Shown in pieces: positions 1 to 7,571 of a stretch of DNA of 24,646 nt. The first letter of the stretch is position 1; the number at the start of each line of letters is the position of its first letter. The notes under the pieces were generated by a model. It made no database searches. It was not told where the DNA came from and saw only the letters and a program-made list of their open reading frames with translations. Source of the DNA: an uncultured Lachnospiraceae bacterium (lineage in GTDB: Bacteria > Bacillota > Clostridia > Lachnospirales > Lachnospiraceae); assembly GCA_946538445.1 (NCBI GenBank), contig CAMNGO010000008.1, positions 1 through 24,646 of the forward strand, read 5' to 3'. The position numbers and the translations under genes were made by a program.

Positions 1-408
1 GAAGAAGCAGCAAGAGAAAAAGCAGAAGCCGAGAAGAAGGCAGCTGAGGAAGCAAGAATCGCCGAGGAAAAGAAAGCAGCAGAAAAGGCAGCTGAGGAAG
101 CAAGGATCGCTGAGGAAAAGGCAGCCGAGGAAGCAGCAAAGAAAGAGGCAGAAGAGAAGAAGGCAGCTGAAGAGGCAAAGAAAGCAGCTGAGAAGAAAGC
201 AGAAGAAGCAGAGAAAGCTGTTAACCATGCAATCGAGAAAGAAGACTGGAATGCCCTTGCTAAGCTCATCAACTTCAAAACCTTCAAGATGAACGGAAAA
301 GAATTCAAGAATGCAGAGGATTTCCTGGCAAATGAATGGACAGCAAATGACTTCAACAAGGAAGTTGTTAAAAACATCGTTAAAGGAATCGTAGAAGCAG
401 ATCAGTAA
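1..408 (+). CDS. Ala/Glu/Lys-rich coiled-coil protein, C-terminal part
   Basis: The reading frame is open from base 1 to TAA at 406-408, giving the last 135 residues of a protein whose start lies upstream. Residues 1-75 are almost only Ala, Glu and Lys with occasional Arg/Ile, in a 16-residue repeating pattern, as in a long solvent-exposed alpha-helix or coiled coil. The last 60 residues change to a mixed composition with Trp, Phe and Asn and look like a small globular tail. I do not recognise this tail. No lipobox or membrane segment is visible in the part present. The Ala/Glu/Lys helix is compatible with a cell-envelope spacer or a TolA-like stalk, but that is composition only. A terminator follows 37 bases after the stop. 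Confidence 0.85.
   Translation, partial: EEAAREKAEAEKKAAEEARIAEEKKAAEKAAEEARIAEEKAAEEAAKKEAEEKKAAEEAKKAAEKKAEEAEKAVNHAIEKEDWNALAKLINFKTFKMNGKEFKNAEDFLANEWTANDFNKEVVKNIVKGIVEADQ
40..120 (+). repeat. 48-base tandem repeat inside the coiled-coil coding region
   Basis: A 33-base unit at 40-72 recurs at 88-120 with only two differences (A to G, C to T), both in third codon positions and both synonymous. The offset of 48 bases equals 16 codons, so the protein repeats in the same register. Further degenerate copies of the Ala-Ala-Glu-Glu motif continue to about 210. Confidence 0.8.
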
Positions 409-444
409 TTGGTCTTACCTCTAATAAAACAGATACCCCACATA

Positions 445-490
445 CCGGGCGGGATGACAGTGTAAGTCAGCCGCCCGGATTTTTCTTTTT
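445..490 (+). terminator. Rho-independent terminator after the coiled-coil gene
   Basis: CCGGGCGG at 445-452 pairs with CCGCCCGG at 471-478, with an inner TGAC/GTCA stem (455-458 with 466-469). It is followed by ATTTTTCTTTTTT. Confidence 0.9.
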
Positions 491-493
491 TAT

Positions 494-521
494 TTTACAG
501 ATGACTTATATATGGTATAAT
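494..521 (+). promoter_or_regulatory. purL promoter, extended -10
   Basis: TTTACA at 494-499 and TATAAT at 516-521 are separated by 16 bases. TGG directly before the -10 gives an extended -10 element. Transcription would start near 528, leaving a leader of about 120 bases before purL. Confidence 0.65.
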
Positions 522-527
522 TTCTCA

Positions 528-646
528 AGAAATCTATGGGAAATATTTCCGAATGGTGGTATCATAGAGTTGTTACTCGAAGTTATAAAAATGATCAGGC
601 AGTCAACCGCTGCCTGGCCCCTTATCATAGACAAATGGAGGACAAG
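528..646 (+). promoter_or_regulatory. purL 5' leader with hairpin and 8-base direct repeat
   Basis: CAGGCAG at 596-602 pairs perfectly with CTGCCTG at 610-616 around a 7-base loop. TATCATAG occurs twice, at 560-567 and 623-630, flanking the hairpin. No T-run follows the hairpin, so it is not a simple terminator. I could not match it to the purine, PRPP/ykkC or other riboswitch cores I know. The purL frame stays open through this leader, but the only good ribosome binding site is at its end. Confidence 0.4.
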
Positions 647-3600
647 ATGAGTCAGGTAAAAAGACTATATGTAGAGAAAAAACCAGCGTATGCCATAAAA
701 GCCAAGGAACTGCTTGATGAGCTGCGCTCCTACCTTGCCCTGGACGGCCTTGAAGATGTACGTGTTCTGATACGTTACGACCTGGAGAATGTATCGGAGG
801 AGACTGCCGTTATGGCAGCAGGTACTGTCTTCTCAGAGCCGCCGGTTGATTATCTTTATGAAGAGATCTTTCCGAAGAAAGAGGGAGACAGAGTCTTCTC
901 GGTAGAGTATCTTCCGGGACAGTTCGACCAGAGGGCCGATTCTGCTGTTCAGTGTCTGCAGCTGTTAGATGCCCGGGAAGAGCCTGTGATCCGTTCAGCC
1001 ACCACCTATGTGCTGTCCGGAGAAGTTTCAGATGAGGAGTTTGCCAGAGTAAAGGCTTACTGCATCAACCCCGTGGACTCCAGGGAGGCGGAAGAAGAAA
1101 AGCCTGAGACCCTGGTGATGACATATGACGAACCCGAGGATGTTGCGATCTTTGACGGATTTAAAGATATGCCGGAGGGAGATCTGAGAGAGCTCTATGA
1201 TTCCCTTGGCCTTGCCATGACTTTCAAAGATTTTCTCCACATCCAGAAATATTATCATAAGGAAGAAAAGCGCGATCCCAGCATGACGGAGATCAGAGTA
1301 CTGGATACCTACTGGTCCGACCACTGCCGCCACACTACCTTCTCCACAGAACTGACGGATATACAGTTTGGCGAAGGGGCCTATAAACCCATGTTTGAAA
1401 AGACATTTGAGGATTATCTGTCCGACCGGGCGGATGTGTACGGGGACCGCAAGGACAAGTTTATCTGTCTTATGGATATCGCCCTGATCGGTATGAAGAA
1501 ACTGAAGAAGGAAGGTATCCTTGACAACATGGTGGAAAGCGATGAGATCAATGCATGTGATATCATTGTTCCCGTGGAGATTGACGGCGTCAAGGAAGAC
1601 TGGCTGGTAAGTTTTAAAAACGAGACCCACAATCATCCCACAGAGATTGAACCATTTGGTGGTGCCGCCACCTGTCTGGGAGGAGCCATCCGGGATCCCC
1701 TGTCTGGCCGTGCCTTTGTATATCAGGCCATGCGTGTGACAGGATGTGCAGATCCGACCCTTCCTCTGGCCGAGACCCTGAAGGGCAAACTGCCCCAGAG
1801 AAAGCTTACCACCGGTGCAGCCCATGGTTACAGTTCCTACGGAAATCAGATCGGTCTGGCAACCGGCCTTGTGGATGAGATCTATCATCCGGGCTATGTG
1901 GCAAAACGTATGGAGATTGGTGCCGTCATCGGTGCCGCTCCAATGAAGAATATCGTTCGAAAGAATTCCGATCCGGGTGACGTGGTCGTCCTTCTGGGTG
2001 GCCGTACGGGTCGTGATGGCTGTGGCGGAGCCACCGGTTCTTCCAAAGCCCACAATACGGAATCCATCGATACATGCGGTGCTGAAGTTCAGAAGGGAAA
2101 TCCCCCTACAGAGCGTAAGATTCAGAGACTTTTCCGCCGCGGAGAAGTGAGCACCATCATCAAGAAATGTAATGACTTCGGCGCAGGCGGTGTGTCTGTG
2201 GCCATCGGGGAACTGGCGGACGGACTGCAGATTAATCTGGATCTGGTACCTAAGAAATACGCCGGTCTGGATGGAACGGAACTGGCCATCTCCGAGTCCC
2301 AGGAGCGTATGGCTGTGGTATTGTCCCCGGAAAATGTGGACCGTTTTCTGTCCTATGCCGCCGAGGAGAACCTGGAAGCCGTGCCTGTTGCCAAGGTAAC
2401 CGAGGAGAAGCGGCTCATCATGACCTGGAGAGGAAAAGAAATCGTGAACCTTTCCAGAGCTTTCCTGGATACGAACGGTGCCCATCAGGAGACCACTGTT
2501 GTCGTAACCATGCCGGATGATAAGAACAGTTATCTTGAGGCTCCTACACAGAAAACAGAAGACAGCTGGAAGGACAGCTGGATGAAGCTGGTATCCGACC
2601 TTAATGTCTGCTCGAAAAAGGGACTTGTGGAGATGTTTGACAGTTCCATCGGTGCTGCCACGGTAACCATGCCATTTGGCGGAAAGACGCAGCTTACCCC
2701 GACTCAGGCCATGACTGCACAGCTGCCGGGCGAGGCCGGGAAGAGTGATTTTGCCACCATGATGTCCTATGGATTTAACCCATATCTGTCCAGCTGGAGC
2801 CCTTACCATGGCGCTGTGTATGCCGTGCTGGATTCCGTGGCCAAGATCGTGGCTTCCGGCGGAGATTATAAGAAGATCCGCCTTACTTTCCAGGAATACT
2901 TCCAGAAACTGGGGGATGATCCCACCCGTTGGGGACAGCCGGTGGCTGCCCTTCTTGGTGCGTACAATGCACAGAAGGGATTCAAACTTCCATCCATCGG
3001 CGGCAAGGATTCTATGTCCGGTACATTTGAAGATATCGATGTTCCTCCGACTCTGGTTTCCTTTGCAGTGGATTACCAGAAGGCTTCCGGGATCGTGACA
3101 CCGGAATTGAAGAGAGCAGGAAGTAAACTGATCCGTGTGGACATCCCATTTGACGAATATAACATTCCGGTCTATGAGGCCGTTCGGGAGACTTATGACA
3201 AGGTATATGATCTTGTCTCCCGGGGAAAAGTACTCTCAGCTTATGCCATCGGTTTTGGAGGATTGGCAGAAGCCGTCTCCAAGATGTGCTTCGGTAATCT
3301 TCTGGGTGTGAAACTGGAAGAAGGTCTCTCTGCTGAAGAGATCACCAAAAAGACTTACGGTGCCCTTCTGCTGGAGATTGCGCCGGAAGACTTGCCGGAT
3401 ATTCCATACACCATGGTAGGCGAGGTGATTGACAAGCCTCAGATCATACATGGGGAAGATATTCTTCCTCTGGAGGAAGTTCTGGAAGCCTGGGAGGAGC
3501 CTTTGGAGAAGGTGTTCCCAACCAGGACAAAAGCAGGTAAAAATAAGGAAGACCGGCCTCTTTATACCGAAGGCCAGTTCTACGTATGCAAGCATAAGGT

Positions 3601-4405
3601 GGCAACACCGAAAGTATTTATCCCGGTATTTCCGGGAACAAACTGTGAGTACGATTCTGCCAGGGCATTTTTGAATGCAGGAGCCCAGGTGGAAACCCTG
3701 GTATTCAAGAACCAGTCGGCGCAGGATATCCTGGAATCTGTGGATGCTTTCGAAAAAGCCATCACCCAGTCCCAGATCATCATGTTCCCGGGCGGATTCT
3801 CCGCAGGTGATGAGCCGGAAGGCTCCGCCAAGTTCTTCGCTTCCGTATTCCGGAACGAGAAGATCAAGGAAGCCGTGATGAAACTCTTAAATGAAAGAGA
3901 CGGACTTGCCCTTGGAATCTGTAACGGCTTCCAGGCTTTGATCAAACTTGGTCTTGTACCTTACGGTGAGATCGTAGCTCAGAAAGATAATTCACCGACC
4001 CTCACCACCAATGAGATCGGCCGGCATATTTCCACCATGGTTTATACCAAGATCATCACCAATAAGTCCCCATGGTTACAGGGGGTAAAACCGGGTGACA
4101 TCTTTGCGGTACCGGCATCCCATGGAGAGGGACGGTTCGTGGCAGATGAGGAGTGGATCAGAAAACTCTTTGAAAACGGGCAGGTTGCCACACAGTATGT
4201 CAACCTTGACGGACAGGCGACCATGGACATCCGTTTCAATCCAAACGGTTCTTACGCAGCCATCGAGGGTATCACCAGCCCCGACGGTCGTGTTCTGGGT
4301 AAGATGGCCCATTCCGAACGCCGTGGAGAATATGTAGGAAAGAATATCTACGCCGAAAAAGATCAGAAGATCTTTGAAAGCGGCGTGAAGTACTTTAGAG
4401 ATTAA
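647..4405 (+). CDS. purL: Phosphoribosylformylglycinamidine synthase, single-chain
   Basis: FGAM synthase converts FGAR, glutamine and ATP to FGAM in the fourth step of purine synthesis. This 1252-residue protein carries both synthetase and glutaminase parts, so no separate PurS or PurQ is needed. The linker motif LDTYWSDHCRH is at about residue 219, followed by the ATP-binding ETHNHPTEIEPFGGAATCLG region and GRTGRDGCGGATGSSK. The glutamine amidotransferase domain fills about residue 990 to the end: FPGTNCEYD, FPGGFSAGDEP, nucleophile C1092 in GICNGFQ, and H1159/E1161 in ASHGEGRF. I chose ATG 647 because GGAGG lies 5 bases upstream. The in-frame ATG at 536 has no such site, falls next to the promoter and would add a 37-residue unrelated extension. 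Its own promoter and terminator make it a single-gene unit away from any pur operon. Confidence 0.97.
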   Translation: MSQVKRLYVEKKPAYAIKAKELLDELRSYLALDGLEDVRVLIRYDLENVSEETAVMAAGTVFSEPPVDYLYEEIFPKKEGDRVFSVEYLPGQFDQRADSAVQCLQLLDAREEPVIRSATTYVLSGEVSDEEFARVKAYCINPVDSREAEEEKPETLVMTYDEPEDVAIFDGFKDMPEGDLRELYDSLGLAMTFKDFLHIQKYYHKEEKRDPSMTEIRVLDTYWSDHCRHTTFSTELTDIQFGEGAYKPMFEKTFEDYLSDRADVYGDRKDKFICLMDIALIGMKKLKKEGILDNMVESDEINACDIIVPVEIDGVKEDWLVSFKNETHNHPTEIEPFGGAATCLGGAIRDPLSGRAFVYQAMRVTGCADPTLPLAETLKGKLPQRKLTTGAAHGYSSYGNQIGLATGLVDEIYHPGYVAKRMEIGAVIGAAPMKNIVRKNSDPGDVVVLLGGRTGRDGCGGATGSSKAHNTESIDTCGAEVQKGNPPTERKIQRLFRRGEVSTIIKKCNDFGAGGVSVAIGELADGLQINLDLVPKKYAGLDGTELAISESQERMAVVLSPENVDRFLSYAAEENLEAVPVAKVTEEKRLIMTWRGKEIVNLSRAFLDTNGAHQETTVVVTMPDDKNSYLEAPTQKTEDSWKDSWMKLVSDLNVCSKKGLVEMFDSSIGAATVTMPFGGKTQLTPTQAMTAQLPGEAGKSDFATMMSYGFNPYLSSWSPYHGAVYAVLDSVAKIVASGGDYKKIRLTFQEYFQKLGDDPTRWGQPVAALLGAYNAQKGFKLPSIGGKDSMSGTFEDIDVPPTLVSFAVDYQKASGIVTPELKRAGSKLIRVDIPFDEYNIPVYEAVRETYDKVYDLVSRGKVLSAYAIGFGGLAEAVSKMCFGNLLGVKLEEGLSAEEITKKTYGALLLEIAPEDLPDIPYTMVGEVIDKPQIIHGEDILPLEEVLEAWEEPLEKVFPTRTKAGKNKEDRPLYTEGQFYVCKHKVATPKVFIPVFPGTNCEYDSARAFLNAGAQVETLVFKNQSAQDILESVDAFEKAITQSQIIMFPGGFSAGDEPEGSAKFFASVFRNEKIKEAVMKLLNERDGLALGICNGFQALIKLGLVPYGEIVAQKDNSPTLTTNEIGRHISTMVYTKIITNKSPWLQGVKPGDIFAVPASHGEGRFVADEEWIRKLFENGQVATQYVNLDGQATMDIRFNPNGSYAAIEGITSPDGRVLGKMAHSERRGEYVGKNIYAEKDQKIFESGVKYFRD

Positions 4406-4411
4406 GCCAGT

Positions 4412-4465
4412 AAAACCTCCTGAAGCAGACCGGCAAGATTATAAGCCCTGCTTTGGGAGGTTTTT
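4412..4465 (+). terminator. purL terminator
   Basis: AAAACCTCC at 4412-4420 pairs with GGAGGTTTT at 4456-4464. An inner stem AAGCAG (4423-4428) / CTGCTT (4448-4453) extends it. The T-run is part of the distal arm. Confidence 0.85.
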
Positions 4466-4528
4466 CCTGCTTTATCATGGGAAGAACGGCTGCCACAGTA
4501 ATGTATGAAAAAACATTATAAAAAATAC

Positions 4529-4557
4529 TGGCAATAATATTCAGTCTGTGTTAGAAT
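4529..4557 (+). promoter_or_regulatory. Candidate pnp promoter, extended -10
   Basis: TAGAAT at 4552-4557 is preceded by TGT (extended -10). A weak -35, TGGCAA, lies at 4529-4534 with a 17-base spacer. It would start transcription near 4564, just before the structured pnp leader. Confidence 0.45.
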
Positions 4558-4577
4558 AACAAAGATTGAGCATTGTT

Positions 4578-4689
4578 GAACCGCCAAGGCGGTTCTGATG
4601 ATAGGGAGGCTTTGACCGAGACTTCTGAAAAGGGTATTATGCCGGAGATGAGAGATAGTATCTTTTTCAGTTGTTTCGGAGGCTTCCCA
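4578..4689 (+). promoter_or_regulatory. Structured pnp leader with long RNase III-like hairpin
   Basis: A small stem pairs GAACCGCC (4578-4585) with GGCGGTTC (4588-4595). A much larger stem follows: 4616-4640 pairs with 4655-4679 with only two T-T mismatches and a few G-T pairs, around a 14-base loop. It is extended outward by GGGAGGC (4604-4610) with GCTTCCC (4682-4688) across a small asymmetric bulge. The total is about 32 paired positions, ending 16 bases before the ribosome binding site. Such a long near-perfect duplex resembles the RNase III-cleaved leader stem through which E. coli PNPase controls its own mRNA; that role here is inferred. The 4406-4716 interval holds no gene, only the purL terminator, a promoter and this leader. 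Confidence 0.7.
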
Positions 4690-4716
4690 CCCAAATATTT
4701 ATTTAGGAGGTTTCCA

Positions 4717-6807
4717 ATGAGTAAACAATTTTCTATGGAACTGGCAGGAAGAACCCTGACAGTTGAGATTGGCAAAGTGGCAGCCCAGGCCAACGGCGCT
4801 GCTTTCATGCACTATGGCGATACAGTGGTTTTATCCACTGCTACCGCATCAGACAAGCCGAGAGAAGGCATTGACTTCTTCCCTTTAAGCTGTGAATTTG
4901 AGGAGAAGATGTATGCAGTGGGCAAGATCCCCGGTGGATTTAATAAGAGAGAGGGTAAGCCCAGCGAGCATGCCGTGCTGACCTCCCGTGTAATCGACCG
5001 CCCCATGCGTCCTTTATTCCCCAAAGATTACCGCAACGATGTTACATTGAACAACATGGTAATGTCTGTGGATCCGGAGTGTTCTCCTGAAGTGACAGCC
5101 ATGCTTGGTTCTTCCATCGCGACATCCATCTCGGATATCCCCTTTGACGGACCGATCGCTGCCACCATCATCGGTTTGATAGATGGCGAGTTTATCGTGA
5201 ATCCTACATCTGAGCAGCAGCAGGTATCTGATCTTTATCTTACTGTGGCATCCACAGCGGAAAAGGTGATCATGATCGAGGCAGGCGCCAATGAGGTTCC
5301 GGAAGATACCATGGTGGAAGCTATCTTTAAGGCACATGAGATTAACAAAGAGATCATCAAGTTCATTGACAAGATCGTGGAAGAGTGCGGTAAAGAGAAA
5401 CATGAGTATGAACATGTGGATACACCGGAAGATCTCTGGGACGATATGGTTGCATTCATCACACCGGAAGCTATGGAAGAGGCTGTTTTCACAGATGTGA
5501 AACAGGTTCGTGAAGAGAATATCCGTCAGATCAAAGATAAACTGGCAGAGCGTTATGAGGAAGAGCATGAAGACTGGCTCCCTCTTATCGATGATGCCGT
5601 ATATAAATTCCAGAAGAAGACAGTCAGAAAGATGATCCTGAAAGATCACAGACGTCCGGACGGCCGTGGAATCACTGAGATCCGTCCTCTTCATGCAGAG
5701 ATCGATCTTCTTCCGAGAGTACATGGATCCGGTATGTTCCAGCGCGGACAGACCCAGATCATGACCGTCACAACATTAGGACCTCTGTCCGAAGCACAGA
5801 AAGTGGATGGTATTGATGTCAATGTGACATCCAAGAGATATATGCATCATTATAACTTCCCGAGCTACTCTGTTGGTGAGACAAAGCCCAGCAGAGGTCC
5901 GGGACGTCGTGAGATCGGTCACGGAGCATTGGCAGAGAAGGCCTTGGTACCGGTACTTCCTACAGAGGAAGAGTTCCCTTATGCAATCCGTACCGTTTCT
6001 GAGACCATGGAATCCAATGGTTCCACATCTCAGGCAAGCGTATGTGCATCTACTCTGTCTCTGATGGCAGCAGGTGTCCCGATCAAGAAGCCGGTAGCAG
6101 GTATCTCCACAGGTCTTGTGACAGGTGACACAGACGATGATTACATTGTTCTTACCGATATCCAGGGTCTGGAAGACTTCTTTGGAGACATGGACTTTAA
6201 AGTAGCCGGTACCCATGACGGTATCACAGCCATTCAGATGGATATCAAGATCCATGGTCTTACTCCGGCCATCATCAAGGAAGCCATCGCCAGAACCAAA
6301 GAAGCCAGAGAATACATTCTCACCAACGTGATGGAACCGGTAATCTCCGAACCGAGACCGGAAGTTGGAGAATACGCTCCGAAGATCAAGCAGATGACCA
6401 TCGATCCTGAGAAGATCAGTGAAGTGATCGGCAAGCAGGGTAAGGTTATCAACAGCATCATCGATGAGACCGGTGTTAAGATCGACATCAACGATGACGG
6501 ACGTATCGATGTACTTGGCGTAGATAAAGAAATGATCGATCGCGCGCTGGAGATCATCGCGCTGATCGTAGAACCGGTTGAGCCCGGCAGAATCTATGAT
6601 GGGGAAGTAGTCCGCATCATGAATTTCGGCGCATTCGTTCAGATCGCTCCGAACAAAGACGGCCTGATCCACATCTCCAAACTGTCCAAGAACAGAGTGG
6701 AAAAAGTGGAGGACGTGGTAAATATCGGGGATAAAGTTAAGGTTAAAGTTCTCGAGATCGACAAGATGGGAAGAATCAACCTGGCTTTACGTGAAATCGT
6801 TAAATAA
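4717..6807 (+). CDS. pnp: Polyribonucleotide nucleotidyltransferase (PNPase)
   Basis: PNPase degrades RNA 3' to 5' by phosphorolysis. The 696-residue length and domain order are standard: two RNase PH-like cores joined by a helical linker (about residues 1-550), a KH domain (about 558-620, with EVIGKQGKVINSIIDETG) and an S1 domain (about 623-690, with GEVVRIMNFGAFVQI). The second core has the conserved VTGDTDDDYIVLTDIQG and GDMDFKVAGT stretches near the active site. ATG 4717 follows AGGAGG by 6 bases and begins MSKQFSMELAGRTL, the usual start of the family. An in-frame ATG at 4573 is rejected because it would translate through the leader hairpin. rpsO, the usual upstream neighbour, is absent. 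A terminator-like hairpin follows the stop. Confidence 0.97.
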   Translation: MSKQFSMELAGRTLTVEIGKVAAQANGAAFMHYGDTVVLSTATASDKPREGIDFFPLSCEFEEKMYAVGKIPGGFNKREGKPSEHAVLTSRVIDRPMRPLFPKDYRNDVTLNNMVMSVDPECSPEVTAMLGSSIATSISDIPFDGPIAATIIGLIDGEFIVNPTSEQQQVSDLYLTVASTAEKVIMIEAGANEVPEDTMVEAIFKAHEINKEIIKFIDKIVEECGKEKHEYEHVDTPEDLWDDMVAFITPEAMEEAVFTDVKQVREENIRQIKDKLAERYEEEHEDWLPLIDDAVYKFQKKTVRKMILKDHRRPDGRGITEIRPLHAEIDLLPRVHGSGMFQRGQTQIMTVTTLGPLSEAQKVDGIDVNVTSKRYMHHYNFPSYSVGETKPSRGPGRREIGHGALAEKALVPVLPTEEEFPYAIRTVSETMESNGSTSQASVCASTLSLMAAGVPIKKPVAGISTGLVTGDTDDDYIVLTDIQGLEDFFGDMDFKVAGTHDGITAIQMDIKIHGLTPAIIKEAIARTKEAREYILTNVMEPVISEPRPEVGEYAPKIKQMTIDPEKISEVIGKQGKVINSIIDETGVKIDINDDGRIDVLGVDKEMIDRALEIIALIVEPVEPGRIYDGEVVRIMNFGAFVQIAPNKDGLIHISKLSKNRVEKVEDVVNIGDKVKVKVLEIDKMGRINLALREIVK

Positions 6808-6817
6808 GATATCATAT

Positions 6818-6850
6818 ACTGCCACACCATTACGGTGTGGCAGTTCTTAT
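6818..6850 (+). terminator. Probable pnp terminator
   Basis: ACTGCCACACC at 6818-6828 pairs perfectly with GGTGTGGCAGT at 6834-6844 around ATTAC. The tail TTCTTATAT is only moderately T-rich, so termination may be incomplete and could supply the gtrA-like gene, for which no clear promoter is seen. Confidence 0.65.
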
Positions 6851-6871
6851 ATCAGACCAGAGATGCAAATG

Positions 6872-6921
6872 GGGAGCAGGGGGTCAGACCCCCCTCCGGG
6901 GGTCTGACCCCCTGCCCTCCC
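6872..6921. repeat. GC-rich nested palindrome before the GtrA gene
   Basis: Bases 6876-6893 pair perfectly with 6898-6915 (18 bp, loop CTCC). GGGAG at 6872-6876 can alternatively pair with CTCCC at 6917-6921, leaving a two-base bulge. Each arm is itself nearly self-complementary (GGGGTC-A-GACCCC type). It has no T-tail, ends 4 bases before the AGGAGG of the next gene, and is far more GC-rich than its surroundings. This resembles a dispersed REP-type element more than a terminator. Confidence 0.75.
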
Positions 6922-6940
6922 AACCAGGAGGAACAGGCTT

Positions 6941-7348
6941 ATGAAAGAGAATAATAACAATATATTCAAGGAAGGTCTTTTTTATGTGATTTTCGGGGCT
7001 TTGACAACAGTGGTGAGCATCGTAAGCTACATTATCTTCCTGAAACTTCTGAATGATAATGCGCTGCTTGCAAATGTGATATCCTGGATCTTTGCCGTAT
7101 CCTTTGCCTATATTACCAACCGTATATGGGTGTTTCAAAGCCGGAATCATGGCTTTCGGGAGATTCTGAAAGAGATCGTCTCTTTCTTTCTGGGAAGAGT
7201 TGCTACCCTCTTGCTGGAAGAAGTGATCCTTTACGTCGGTATCAACATGTTGGGGATCGATAAGATTTTGATCAAGCTGATTGCTCAGGTGCTTGTTCTG
7301 ATCGGGAATTATGTCATCAGTAAATTTATTGTTTTCAGTCAGAAATAG
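6941..7348 (+). CDS. GtrA-family small membrane protein
   Basis: The 135-residue protein has four predicted hydrophobic segments (about residues 10-30, 38-58, 75-98 and 105-130). It carries the GtrA pattern, including FGALTTVVSIVSYIIF near the N-terminus and AYITNRIWVFQS after the second helix. GtrA proteins are thought to help move or hold lipid-linked sugars for cell-surface glycosylation; the exact substrate cannot be told. AGGAGG lies 9 bases before the ATG. No glycosyltransferase is adjacent, so the partner must be elsewhere. The GC-rich palindrome just upstream could affect ribosome access. Confidence 0.88.
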   Translation: MKENNNNIFKEGLFYVIFGALTTVVSIVSYIIFLKLLNDNALLANVISWIFAVSFAYITNRIWVFQSRNHGFREILKEIVSFFLGRVATLLLEEVILYVGINMLGIDKILIKLIAQVLVLIGNYVISKFIVFSQK

Positions 7349-7356
7349 TCAGAAAT
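7337..7356 (+). repeat. 10-base tandem duplication at the gtrA-like stop codon
   Basis: AGTCAGAAAT is repeated head-to-tail at 7337-7346 and 7347-7356, spanning the TAG stop at 7346-7348. It is probably a simple slippage duplication. Confidence 0.8.
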
Positions 7357-7398
7357 AGAGAGACAGAATCTCATATAAGTTAATATTTTCTATTGTGG

Positions 7399-7431
7399 CT
7401 CCTGTTATTTTAAAAAAAAACAGGAGTTTTT
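7399..7431 (+). terminator. Terminator after the GtrA gene
   Basis: CTCCTGTT at 7399-7406 pairs with AACAGGAG at 7419-7426. The loop is A/T only and TTTTTA follows. The run of nine As within the loop is adjacent to the distal arm. Confidence 0.85.
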
Positions 7432-7441
7432 ATTAAATCTA

Positions 7442-7470
7442 TTGAAGTAATTGAAAAAAGATTATATAAT
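7442..7470 (+). promoter_or_regulatory. Promoter of the HsdS-like/HsdM-like unit
   Basis: TTGAAG at 7442-7447 and TATAAT at 7465-7470 have a 17-base spacer, so this is a good sigma-A type promoter. Transcription would start near 7477, about 95 bases before the first gene. Confidence 0.7.
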
Positions 7471-7499
7471 AAATCTTAAGATAAATGTAAGATATCTGC

Positions 7500-7549
7500 A
7501 TTATGCCCGGTTGGAATCTCAACCGCCGGGCAGGGAATTATGGCCGGTT
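7500..7549 (+). promoter_or_regulatory. Leader with 13-base direct repeat and two exclusive hairpins
   Basis: ATTATGCCCGGTT (7500-7512) recurs as ATTATGGCCGGTT (7537-7549), one mismatch, 37 bases apart. The first copy can pair in two mutually exclusive ways: GCCCGG (7505-7510) with CCGGGC (7526-7531), or CGGTTG (7508-7513) with CAACCG (7520-7525). It could be an operator or an RNA switch; neither is shown. Confidence 0.45.
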
Positions 7550-7571
7550 ATGGCGTGGAAGAGGTAGCAGA

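Noticed and set aside
40..230. Possible CRISPR array from repeated bases near the start
   Set aside because: The repeats are in a single reading frame, differ only at silent sites and lack regular unique spacers; it is a coding repeat.
536..646. 37-residue N-terminal extension of PurL
   Set aside because: The frame is open but ATG 536 is too close to the promoter, has no ribosome site, and the extension has no family similarity; GGAGG before 647 decides the start.
1028..2809. 593-residue open frame on the minus strand inside purL
   Set aside because: It is entirely antisense to a well-supported purL, has no ribosome binding site or recognisable domain, and its composition is a shadow of the codon bias of purL.
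4573..4716. 48-residue N-terminal extension of PNPase
   Set aside because: It would be translated through the long leader hairpin and lacks a ribosome site; the AGGAGG before 4717 is clear.
6872..6921. GC-rich palindrome as a second pnp terminator
   Set aside because: There is no T-run after the stem, and it lies immediately next to the ribosome site of the next gene.
7503..7571. 23-residue N-terminal extension of the HsdS-like protein
   Set aside because: ATG 7503 lacks a ribosome site and lies in the hairpin; GTG 7572 starts exactly at the conserved TRD beginning.
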